This document shows, one piece after another, positions 31,641-43,274 of a stretch of DNA of 64,000 nucleotides. The stretch lies in contig CM031616.1 in the NCBI GenBank assembly GCA_018398815.1, positions 29,806,975 through 29,870,974 on the forward strand, written 5' to 3'. Position numbers and translations under genes: made by a program. The first letter of the stretch is position 1. Every line of letters begins with the position of its first letter. The notes beneath the pieces were generated by a model, which was not told where the DNA came from, did not search any database, and worked only from the letters and a program-made list of their open reading frames with translations. The DNA comes from Conus ventricosus. Lineage: Eukaryota; Mollusca; Gastropoda; Neogastropoda; Conidae.

Positions 31641-31839
31641 ATAGTTTTATTATTGTTTCATATTTGACATAAGGGTCATGCATTTGTATGATATAATTTG
31701 GGTGCTTTGAAAATGCTGTTTATGCTTGTGGTTATATGTTGTGTTTGTCTCCTTCGTTTTTTTTATGAGGGCAAGATGTAAAAACGAAGCTGTAAAGCTT
31801 ATTCTTTAACCTTCAATAAAGATAATTTTGACTTGACTT

Positions 31840-32108
31840 GATATGCACGCACGCACGCACACAGACACAGACGCACACTCACAGAAACACACACACGCAC
31901 GCACGCACGCACGCGCGCGCGCGCGCGCGCTCATACACACACACTCCTTGGCTTCTTTCAACTTGATTTGTTTCTTTATTCAAAGAACATGAAGACATTT
32001 TCCTCCCTGACAAGAAATCCTTCTTCTCCCCTTTTAAGAGGACAAAGCCTCCCGAACAATCAGTCGTCAGTGATTTGTACACAGAAGCAATTGTTTAGTT
32101 CCTTCACA

Positions 32109-32146
<38 letters not shown>

Positions 32147-32171
32147 CACACCACACACGCATGCACGCACG

Positions 32172-32240
<69 letters not shown>
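31840..32240. repeat. CA/CG microsatellites
   Basis: ACGC and (CG)n at 31850-31935, (CA)n at 32106-32150 and 32176-32239, with unique DNA at 31945-32100. Confidence 0.92.
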
Positions 32241-32446
32241 GCTGTTAACATCATAATAACAAAAGTCATACTTTTTTCCCGAGATGAGAGCTTAATTATA
32301 ATATTAGAACATTGACTGGACACAGCAATACAAAAGAGGGCACTCCGGATTGCGAAAACAAACAAAAAGTTATTGAAAGAGAATGTAAGCTGGGTTATTA
32401 GACTGCCAAATGGATGGAACTTACAATGTAGAAGCAACGCGTTTTG

Positions 32447-32520
32447 ACTGTGGAGGTAATGGTAATGGTAATGTTGCTTATAGCCCAGCCAACCGCAAAG
32501 GGCCGTATCAGGGCTGTCAC
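32447..32520 (-). mobile_element. LINE 3' tail ending in short ACCATT repeats
   Basis: The reverse complement of this segment (GTGACAGCCCTGATACGGCC, then TTTGCGGTTGGCTGGGCTAT) is nearly identical to 42725-42790 on the plus strand. Both end in short tandem ACCAT/ACCTT repeats, the expected 3' end of one LINE family. Confidence 0.7.
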
Positions 32521-32559
32521 AAGTTTAAAAACAAAGAAAGAAAGAAAGAAACAAACAAC

Positions 32560-32655
32560 AACAACAACAACAACACACACACACACACACACATACACAC
32601 ACACACACACAACACACACACACACACACACACGCACACACACACACACACACAC
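32560..32655. repeat. CAA and CA microsatellite
   Basis: (CAA)n at 32550-32572, then (CA)n to 32655 with slips. Confidence 0.95.
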
Positions 32656-32805
32656 ATCTCGCTTAAAAACTGCATGTCAGAAAGCACTGAACATTCTGAG
32701 AGTTGTGGCACACACAGATCGGGGCGCTGACACGAAAACTCTCTTCCATCTTTACAGGGCTCTCATCCGCTCCAAACTGGACTGTGGAGGTCTTTTGAAG
32801 GCCAG
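32656..32805 (+). mobile_element. LINE reverse-transcriptase fragment
   Basis: Reads RLKTACQKALNILRVVAHTD then TKTLFHLYRALIRSKLDCGG, the Jockey-like RT stretch normally written 'LYRxLIRSKLDYG'. Only about 50 codons remain. Confidence 0.72.
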
Positions 32806-33229
32806 ACTTAAAAAATGGATATGTGAAAACAAATAAAAAACGCCATCCGAGCACTGTCAAGTTCTATTTTTTTTCTGTGTTTTCGTGTGTGTCCTATGGA
32901 ATACCTTCCATGCCGAAACACGTTGCTTCTGTCTGTTGTTTGTTCGGTCCATTTATTTTGGCGGTCTTACGGCCTAATGTTTAATCTCTTGTTTCAACTC
33001 TGAACTGCTAAAGTAACTAACCGCTTTTCAGTTTAAACTGTTGGTAGACCAGTCGGGTTTTGGAAGAACTGGAAACGGGTGACGAGCTCCACATGCCTCT
33101 CTGTATACATCTGCTACACACCCTCCGAGGAACAAGGGAACTGAGCAAAGAGTGTCTTTAAACATTCGATCTGTTTTCACTACTGCCTTTCAGTGAGTCT
33201 GTGCCTTAAATTAGTCGTTATCGTCTTCC

Positions 33230-34500
33230 TCTCAGCATGTTCGACTTTTTATAGTCATCTTTCTGCTGTCATCTTTCGTTCGAGCATGTCAGTCTTTAAT
33301 TTAAAAGAGTCATCTACCTGCTGTTGTCTTCCTTTAAGATTATCTGTTCTTTAAAGAGTTATCTTTCCGCTGTTGTTGTCTTCCTCTAAGCATGTCAGTT
33401 CTTTAGAGAGTGATCTCTCTGCTGTGGTCTTCCTCTAAACATATGTCAGTTCTTTCTTTGAGCTGTCTTTCTGCCGTCATATTCAACTGAGCACGTCTAT
33501 CTTACAGAGAGCTGTCTTTCTGCTGTCGTCTTCCTTTGAGCATGAGCTATCTCTCTGCTGTCGTCTTCCTCTTAGGATGTCTGTTTTTTATTTTATTTTT
33601 ATTTTTTTATTTTTTACAAAGTTATCTTTCTTCCCGTCTTCCTCTGAGCATGTCTGTCTTCTTTCTCCTCATCTTTCTCTGTACGTGTGTCTCTTGGGTT
33701 ATCTGTCGCTTCTGTCTTTCGCTGAGAAAAATCTGTCTTTTCAGGACTTCTGCTGCTGCCTCTCTTTTGAGCAAGTCTGTCTCTTCTGTTGCTGTGTTCA
33801 TCTGGGCATGTCTGTCTTTTTAGGAATTAGTTTTCTGCCATTTTCTCCATCTGAGAAAGTCTGTCAACGATGATTTTTGATCTGACCATAAAGTCTGTCC
33901 GTTGACAAAGATTTATGATCTATCAGGTCTGTCCAGTGGCGAAGATATATGATCCGTCTTAGAAGTCTACCCGTTTTAATGACGATTAATGATTTGTCTA
34001 TCAGATCTGTTTGTTGAGGAATATTTATAGTCTGTCTATCAAGTCTGTCTGTCAACGAAGATTTATGATCTGTCCATCAACAAAGAGTTATGATCTATCA
34101 ATGTCTGTTCGTGAGCGGTGATTTATGATCAATCAAGCCTTCTGATCAACGAAGATTTATGATCTGTTTGTTAGGTCTGTACGTTAATGAAGATTTATGA
34201 TATGTCTGTCAACGGCTGTACGTCAATAAAGATTTATAATATGTCCATTAATAGCTGTTCGTCAATGAAGATTTATCCTCTGTCTATCAATAGCTGTCTG
34301 TCAACGAAGATTTATGATCTGTTTGTCAAGACTATCCGTCGATGAATATTTATGATCTGTCTATCAATGGCTGTCCATCAACGAAGACTTATGATCCATC
34401 TGTCAAGTCTATCCATCAACAAAGGTTTATGATCAACTGAATCTGTCATAGATGATTAATCATCAGCAAAGTCTGTCTATCAACAAAGATTTTCAATCTG
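33230..34500. repeat. Two degenerate minisatellites
   Basis: 33230-33860 holds diverged units of about 50 bp (AGTTATCTTTCTGCTGTTGTCTTCCTCTGAGCATGTCTGT type). 33870-34500 holds units of about 33 bp (GTCAACGAAGATTTATGATCTGTCTATCAA type). Confidence 0.82.
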
Positions 34501-35563
34501 TCGCATTCCCGATCACGACTGTTATTCAAATCGTTGATAACTTGCCAAAGGAAAGTACGTTTTCATCCGCGTTCGTTCGTTGGTTGGTTTGCATGCCGGC
34601 AAGATCAGAAAAAAGAACCCTACTGAACCATTTTCAACAAACTCGGTGAAAAGATGGCATAAAGCCCCAGGACGAACCCATTAAGGTGTGGTTCAAATCC
34701 AGTTCCAGCGACGATCAGCAAATTATTAGATTTTAATCAAACAAAACCTACTCCACAAATTTTGCGGTAAAAAGATGGATGTACCCGAGGAACAAAACCA
34801 TTCAATTTTGGTGCCAATAATGTAGTGTGAATCCGGACCAAACCGCAGACCCAGGATTCCGTCAGAGGTCATTACAAGTTTTCCACTGAACATGAACAAT
34901 TGGAATTATTGTGATCGTTATTTGGTAACTATCTGCTGAATGATATTTTACCATGGAGAATTAAAACTGTGTCAAAATAAGGTTCACGGGGGTTCCCCCC
35001 ACGTGCCATGAAAAAAAAAGGCTCATTCAGTCCATCAACTATTATTTCATCAAGACGGGGAAAATTGTTTTCACTCATAAAAGGGTTCAAGGAGTGGGGT
35101 TCAGTATCCATTTTGATCTTAGCCGGGTCAGCACTGCTGAGTGTTTTGTTTATAATGGAGACATATCGGTTGCTTGTTTCTATTTTTTCAAATAACCCGA
35201 AAACACCGATCCATTCGTGAAAACAACTTAAGCGATGCAAAAACCCAGAGTGCTCTCCACTTCCTCAACCAATTAAGTTAATAAAAGTCATTGAAATAAA
35301 ACAAAACTGACTTAAAAACAGACATGACAAATATTCTCCGAATCAACAATGAAGCACAGACATTATACACATAGGCTGTGACTGTATAAATAAATATTCT
35401 CAGTCTTTGCGTACAGGAAAATATACGTCATGAAATAAGGCGCAGGTGGTGACGTAACAAAACCTATCATAATCAGTGCACCCCTGCCACGCTCTCAAAC
35501 TCTCAAACATCTGCTGACTGACAAAAATAAGTTTATTGTCAAATCAACTTCTGGTTCTACTAA

Positions 35564-35565
<2 letters not shown>
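34500..35565. other. Intergenic; no gene recognised
   Basis: Mostly unique, with a weak internal duplication of about 100 bp (GGTGAAAAGATGGCATAAAG near 34644 against GGTAAAAAGATGGATGTACC near 34769). A 103-codon minus-strand frame at 34929-35240 has ordinary composition but no recognisable motif, and I do not call it a gene. Confidence 0.4.
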
Positions 35566-35567
<2 letters not shown>

Positions 35568-35594
<27 letters not shown>

Positions 35595-35619
35595 AAGCAC
35601 ACACACCTCTCTCTCTCCC

Positions 35620-35668
<49 letters not shown>

Positions 35669-35895
35669 GCACACAAACACGCAAACACACACACTCTCTT
35701 CTCTAGCACGCACACACACACACACGCGCGCGCGCGCGCGCGCGCAGACGCAAACTCTCTCCCTCCCTCTCTTTCTCTCTCCCCAGGGCTGGGTGGAAAA
35801 AGCAGGTGTAATTTACTTATCTCATTACCCTGGATAAATAAAATTACATTCTCTCTCCTCTCTCTCTCTTCTCCTCTCTCTCTCTCTCTCTCTCT

Positions 35896-35935
<40 letters not shown>

Positions 35936-36118
35936 CACACCACACATCACACACACACACACACACAACAGTACCACGCACACATCACACAAACAAATAC
36001 ACACAAACAACAAACAAACAATCAAACAAACACACACACAGACATACCCCACACACATACCCCCACCACACCCACCACCCCCACCACCCACACACACACA
36101 CACACCACCACCATCCTC
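35568..36118. repeat. Poly-C, CA, CG and CT microsatellites
   Basis: C run at 35566-35580, (CA)n and (CG)n to 35750, (CT)n at 35850-35896, (CA)n and CCACCA variants at 35900-36118. These lie just 3' of, and partly inside, the last frame of the homeobox gene. Confidence 0.9.
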
Positions 36119-36446
36119 ATCACACCACAGAACATCATGATACAAACGCTCTCCACTGCCGCCTCATGTTCCCGTGCCTTCAGCCTTAGCGCCGTGATGC
36201 TGTCTGACCGTCGCCCCTCCCCCCTCCCCTCCACCCCTGGACAACCCTCCAGCCCCGGGGCGCTCTCCCTCCTGCCTCCCGCCCCCGGGCTGCACAGGAG
36301 GTGGTGGGGTAGTAGAGGAAGGGATGGAGGCCCAAGTAGGGAGGGTAGAAGGGGTAGTGTGCCGTGAGGGTGGTACGGCTGGAGGGCGGGGGGAGGCTGG
36401 GAGGGGTGTCGTTTCTCATCACTTCCACCTTCCGCTTCAAGCTCTT
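36022..36446 (-). CDS. ISX: ISX-like last exon, with OAR motif in a shifted frame
   Basis: After the acceptor CCTCCCGCAG (ending at 36447), frame 1 reads [20 protein letters not shown] then [20 protein letters not shown] and ends at a stop at 36186. The frame two bases on is open throughout and holds [20 protein letters not shown] (36207-36148), a good OAR motif, then runs into TG-repeat codons to a stop at 36022. The aromatic-rich part looks real in frame 1 and the OAR in frame 2, so one base appears to be missing between them in a GC-rich stretch (about 36230-36300). Confidence 0.68.
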
Positions 36447-36528
36447 CTGCGGGAGGAAAAAGGTAAGAGAGTTTTGACTCGTTTCGTGTTAAAAGATAGG
36501 CGCTCGCGCGCGCGCGCGCGCGTGTGTA

Positions 36529-36588
<60 letters not shown>

Positions 36589-36612
36589 GTACGCGTGCGT
36601 GCGTGTGAGTGC

Positions 36613-36649
<37 letters not shown>

Positions 36650-39600
36650 GTGTGTGCGCGCGTGTGCGTGCGTGCGTGCGTACGTGCGTTGTGTGTGTGT
36701 GTGTGTGTGCGTGCGTGACTGACAGCGATTGGCTATTGTGTGTTGTGCTGAGGCTGACTAAAACAGAATTACAAGTCACAGTGTCTTTTTTTCTCACTTA
36801 TTGTTGCTCATTCTTCCCTGCCCCATTCCTTTCCTCTCCCTCACCCCGCCCTTATGCCCCCACCCTGCCCCTTTCCACCCACTCCCCTGAGTTTACTGTC
36901 TTTCCACATGAATTGATGTACACGGATTGCATTGTAGGACACACTAGCATTTGTACCCGGTTTGCACGGTCTCCCTCCCCTCTTATTACCTTTTCCCCTG
37001 CCTTCCCTCCTCCTGACTGTTTGTGTCGGTCTCTTTCCTGCAACAGTAGCAGTATCGCTTCGCTGTAGCTTCCGCTTAAGACTGCAAACATACAATTCTT
37101 CAGAAAACCGCTGCACCAATAGGGGATGACTGCCAGTATCTACGCCTTTGAGGTATAGGCTTTTGGTCTAGATCCACACAGTGTGAACGGCGCGAGCAGA
37201 AAATGTAAGCGCTGGCTGGCTTTTCGGCCAAGTCTCAATGCCAGTGTTGCTCGCAGTAGCGCAATGGTTCAACTCTAAGTAGGTTTCAAAATGGGGGTAA
37301 CAGCAGGCGGAAACTGAAATTATTATTGCAGTTTTAACCGTGTAATGTTAACTAGTCCGTCTGCCATTCCACTCCTTCCCCTTCTTCTGTTAGAGTTATT
37401 ATTATTACTACAGTTACTATTATCATTGTTGTTGGCATTATTATTAAATGACTATACTACATCATCATCGTCATCATCATCATCATCATCATCTTCATTA
37501 TTATCATCATTATCATTTTTATTATTACTATCAATATTATTATAATATCCTTCTTCTTCTTCTTATTATTATCCTTATTATATCCCGTATTGCCTCTGCT
37601 TCAACCTCCTTTCCATTCCGTAGTTTCGGGTCGTTCACCCAAGACGAGACCAAATTTTGCACTCAGATCGAAGAGATAAGTGCCTGTTTGTTCATCGTTG
37701 TTTTCATTGTCTTGAATCTTATTTGTCTTGCCTTAAGAAGACCAAATAGGTGGAAATCTCGACCGAACTTGTTTGGTCCCAAGGTCCTGATTAAACCAAG
37801 GGCTCTGAAATGAAACCGAGAGTCATCTTATGTTCTAATAAAAGACTCAAATAAACGGCTGAATGTGACGTGGTGGATGATGAAGAATTTTATTATGTCA
37901 TATAATCTTCGAATACCTGGATTGGATTGATAAACCGGTGTGTAATATACAACAATAAGCCGCCTAAAGTAGGTGGTGTGTGAACTAGGGTGAGTCTGTG
38001 CACTGACCTGCTCCCCTTGGATCTTGTAAGTGGCCTTGGGGCAGGCACAAAGTTGACCTCGCGGAGATCCTGCAGACCCCCAAAGTTGCCCAGCCGTTCG
38101 TACTTGCGCCATTTGGCTCGCCGGTTCTGGAACCAGATCTGTCCACAAACAGAATCGGTGACGAATGAGAAGACACTAAAAGCGACGAGAGAAAGAGAGG
38201 TGTGAAGCAAAAGCAAACGAAACTAGATGAAGTAAGACATGGAGAGACGAAATGAGAGAAGACCAGACACGAAAGAAAATCTTAAATGAGGCAGGGAACA
38301 GTAAACAGTTATAACAACAAACATGTTCGGGTAGCTCTTGCTCCCATGATGAAATAATTACAGGCCCATAACTCCAAACGAATGCTGCTTACGACACCAA
38401 TTCGCCCAGCAGAAATGACAACACAGAGCATACACAACAAACAAGGCGACATCCAGTTTAATGTCACATTACAAGACTTAACACCGAGTAATCTCACGTA
38501 ATGTATATGAAATTAGATGATTGTTAACATTACCCATGATGTAACATAATTGGAGTGCCATGACGGTTGCTTGGACAGTCAGAAGTATCCACAGTTCTCT
38601 GTCCTGAGTTACGCACAACAAAATAGAGGTGTTGTTTGTAACTAGCACTGCTCTTTACTTGGTCTTGGACACGGGAGTCATGCCGTCATGCATAGCACTA
38701 CTGGGCATGCTTACGGCGCTTGAAAATCGCCAGTAAAGTTTCCTGACTGCCAAATGTACTGACAGTAAACCGATATTGTCACTGATGACATGTTGGCTGT
38801 AGGGCACGTGCAGAAACTCTCTGAAGCATCTTTCTTCCGTCATCTGGATTGATTGCTTCAAGTTTGCTGTTGGTATCCACCTCTAGCGTCCATAAAGAAA
38901 GAAGGAAAGCATCGAGTGACATAAAGTTTTATCTTCACCGGGAAGCTGACAGACCTGTGTCCCAGACGACGTTCTGTCTTGTCATGGCAGACACAGCCAC
39001 GTTGTGCCTCGTCTTGCAAGCTTCTTAGTTGAGTTGCCGTTCTTGCCCAGGACGAGCTCCATATCCTCCAGACAGATCATGCTTTCCGGTATCTACATAT
39101 TGTTTTCAGGAACAATTTATTAAGATTTTACAATTTTTTCTGAGCTCACAACCATTCCGTATATTCCTCATTTCAGTCTGGTGGGAGGGTGTGTGTGTGT
39201 GTGTGCGGTCTGCCAATTTCCATAAGGTCAACGAAATCAGCGAACCCTAGATTCCAAAGAGCTGGGGTCAGCTGGATATTGAGGTGCTGACTACCCGAAG
39301 AGAATAGCCTGCAACGCATGGTGTGGTGGATGTTAAATGGAATGAGCGAGAAGTGAAGACCTTGGGATAGTCCAACAGTTGTTTTCAAGAAGTATCCAGG
39401 AGAACTGCATCTTTGTAAAGTGTCGCGATGGTCTGGATGAAGTTGTCTTTACAGTTAAACTTCCTCATGGCTTGCCATAATAAATCTTATTTACTTACCT
39501 ACTTACTCATTTGCATGCTTGCTTACATATTTTTCCCTTCCTTGCTTTCAACCGCATAGTCAGTACTCGGCTGTCAGCGCATCACCGATGACTTTCTGAC

Positions 39601-42048
39601 AAGCTTCCTCCATCTAGTGTGGTCCTTAGCTATTCTTAGAGTCCTGGCAATAGTCAGGTCAATTTTTCAGTGGTGTCCTCCCATCTTTTTTTTTTTCAGA
39701 TAGTCACGTCTTCTTTCTTCTGCTACACAGCCTTGCCTGACGGTCTTCGCAAGTCTGGTAGATCTTGTCACATACCTGTTCCATTTCACCTTTCTCCTGT
39801 TGATCATAGAGAAGAGATGTCGTGTGATCCAGTGACTGTTCTTGCATAATCATTAAAAACAAAACACCCATTGTTCCTGGTGCGGTCTTTGAAGATGCCT
39901 TTGATTTACTGGATGTATCTCATCTCCAAGGCTTGAATTCTTCAAGACAGATCACCCAAAAGAGTCAGTGATTCACGCGCATAAAGGAGGGTCGAGATGG
40001 CCAGAGAAATCAGCAGTCCTACCTTGTGCATGATGGTGACATTCCTGTCCTCCTTTAGTGTCTTCAGCTCGCTCAACTCAGCTTTTGCTTACGCAATTCT
40101 TGTCAGGACTTCTCTTTTGGATTCCTGTCAGTTAAAATGCCCTATGGCCTATGGCTTTTGATCTTTCACTTTTGTTTCTCCTTTGAAGCCATCAGAATTG
40201 TTGGTCATGACCAGGTTTTTGTTTTGTCCATCTGTCGCACAAGACTGTCAAGAAAGCAGAAAATGGATGGGGAAAACGAACTAGTCATCAAATACTTAAA
40301 AATCTTATCTACCGCTGCTCAGTGCTGTAATCTATCCTAGCATAATACACAGCCTTCACATGCTGGACATTGTAGATAACACACCACAGCAGTCTACCGT
40401 ACATGACCTTGCAGGCTCACCTGCACGCGTTCCTCAGAGAGGCCTGTTTTGTGGGAAAGGGAGTCTCGCGTGTTGATGTCCGGGTAGTGGGTCAGTGTGA
40501 ACACCTCCTCCAGACACTTCAGCTGCTCCGCGGTGAATGTGGTGCGGAACCTACGCTTCTTGGGAGTCGCCTGCTCCTTGCCTGCAACACAGGGGAACCC
40601 CGGGCCTCAGCGGTCTGTGTGGAATGGAGTTCAAATCTCGAACTGGACTGGATAGGAATTAATGCCTTTCACGTTTTTGCTTTATCAAGAGGGTATTTTC
40701 TGCGTGTTAGTTAAAGAAGACAGACAGAGCTGTATGTATTCAACCAGGTGCTCGACGCACACTAAATAACATGCAACACCAGCAAATCTCAGCATGAATG
40801 TCGTCAATAAACAAACCTCGTGTTCGTGTTAAGACCCAAACTACTTCATTGTAAAAGCTCTGACATGTCTGTGGACATCAAGCATCCATAACGCTGAGAT
40901 TAAAGCGTGCATTTCCTTTTAGCAACACGACGGCTTTTCTATTCGTATTCTGGTACATAGTTTCATTTCAGTTTCATCAAGGAGGTGTCACTGCGTGCAG
41001 ACTAGTCCATATACGCTGCACCACCGCTAAGTTTTGAGAGACAACACAGATATGTGGGAATGGTGCAGAGATATGTGGGACTAAACATTAGTTCAGATCA
41101 TGTCATTTTCATGCTCATGTTCAGGTTCAGGTTAAGGAAAACAGAAGACGTTCTGTTTCTATTCACACCTTTATTCCAGCACCAGTCTTGAAGATTGTAG
41201 CCATTGCATCTACTCCAGCAGATAAGAATGGAATCTTCAAATGTGTTACAGGGAGAGGAGGAGGAGAACGAGGATAGATAGGGGGTAGGGAGGGACAGAG
41301 GTGGGATGGAGTGGGGTTGGAAGTCAGGTGTCCCAGAAAAATGCCCAATGTGATGTTCACTTCGAAAACAAGAAAACAACATCAGCAATAATAATACTAA
41401 CAGCTTCACTGGATAGGAGTCTTTGAAAAAAAGGCCCACTCACAACTAACTACTGGATAAACCCAACTTACGACTGGAGATGATGACGTGTTAGAGTTGT
41501 GGCAACCGTTGTCTGTGACTGCTGTGACGGGGGGGGAGTACGCGGGTGGGTACTGAGGTCACAGGGCACTGACTGTGGGCACTGCGCAAGGGAAGGGCAC
41601 TCCGGCATGTCCCCAGGCGAACTGTCGTCTGCTTCTCGTGGCAAAGGTGATGACGTGGTAAGTTTCGGTTCATCTGTTCGGACAGAGAAAGGAATTTGTA
41701 TGGTTTCAAATACATTTCAGGGAAGCATTGCCTCGTTAGAAATATGAGCCATGAGTGCCTTTTTTTTGGTTACAATATAACCACGACACTTGAGATTTCA
41801 GTGAGTATCTCATGAACAGAAATACACAGAAATGTCACTGAATTATTGAAATTTGTCATGCCACTAGTTTTTAAGTAAATGAACGATATGGGTTCTAATA
41901 AAAGTCAAAGAGAAAAGGCAACATGAATGCACAATAAAATGGCTGCATCGCACTACACTCTAAGTTTCTTATGTCATATCTCATACATCTTTTTGAACCA
42001 CACCTTTATTTCTAATTCTACCGTATTATTATTATTATTATTATTGTT

Positions 42049-42079
<31 letters not shown>

Positions 42080-42920
42080 TTATTATTATTATTACTATTC
42101 TTCTTCTCTCATTCCCTCCGATGCCAACATGACTGGGAACCCGAGCCAGAACAATGTTGTGACCTTCCGCTTTCAACGTGGCTGATCGTTTGGCAAAGAA
42201 TGCCACAACAGGGAAACTGTCTAACATATCTATCCCCTACACAGATCTAAAACCAAAAGTTAATGATTACATCAGAGACCTCTGGCAGGAGGACTGGAAT
42301 ACACAGACGGATAACAAACTCTTTCGGATCCGTCCAAACCTAAAAGAGTTCTTCTCATCTACCTCTGGTGTTCGCAAAGAAGAAACGGCTCTATGCTGGC
42401 TGCACACTGGCTATTCGAATTTTACCCATTCGCTCTGTTAAAGAGTGAAGAAGCTCCAAGGTGCATTCCATGTCATGTACCACTCACAATGAAACATATT
42501 CTTTTAGAGTGTTGGGACTTGCATGATGTGAGACGCAAACATTTTACCGCAGATTCCATGAAAACCTTCTTCAGAGATGTTCCACCTGATGCGATCTTTG
42601 AATTCTTGATAGAGATAACATTTTTCATCGGATCTGAGATTTTATAGTGGAAAGATTTTTAACGAAATTTCGGGTGGGTTTTTAGAAGATGTGTTTTAAA
42701 GAGTTGTGTGAATGAATGACTTGTGAGTTGACTTCAACGCGGTGACAGCCCTGATATGGCCCTTTGCGGTCGGCTGGGCTATAGCAGCATTACCTTACCT
42801 TACCTTCTTCTTCTTCTTCTTATTGTTGAGGTGTCCATTTTGAGATTTCTATTGACAGCAGTGAAACTAGACGAGAAAGTGGCTCTACCGTTATGAGCAC
42901 GCACGTGCGCGCGCGCGCGT

Positions 42921-42961
<41 letters not shown>

Positions 42962-43242
42962 GAGTATACTATTTTGACAGTAAGCCTTTCAATTAAACGA
43001 AATCAGAATGTTCACCGACGACTTCTGGACATTTTTCGACATCAAATTCAATATTTCGGAAATGTACCACTGAATTTTTTGTTTTTATTGTGCTAATCAA
43101 CTATTAAGAAAGTCTGACTTCTTTTTGAAATATTTGTGAAAATATATCTTTGCGAAAGCAATCTGGGTTCAGAAGAAAAAAAGGAGGGGGTTCGGGTTTT
43201 TGCCAGTTGGTAACCCCACTTTATAGCTTAGGAAAGTGTACT

Positions 43243-43274
<32 letters not shown>

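Noticed and set aside
30891..31672. Plus-strand frames over the Penelope-like element
   Set aside because: Shadows of the minus-strand element, whose motifs are clear.
34929..35240. Minus-strand frame of 103 codons
   Set aside because: Ordinary composition but no motif, no acceptor/donor context and no partner exons.
41098..41747. Possible extra homeobox-gene exon in intron 1
   Set aside because: Exon 1 (phase 1) joins exon 2 exactly; an extra exon is not needed and no conserved motif is seen.
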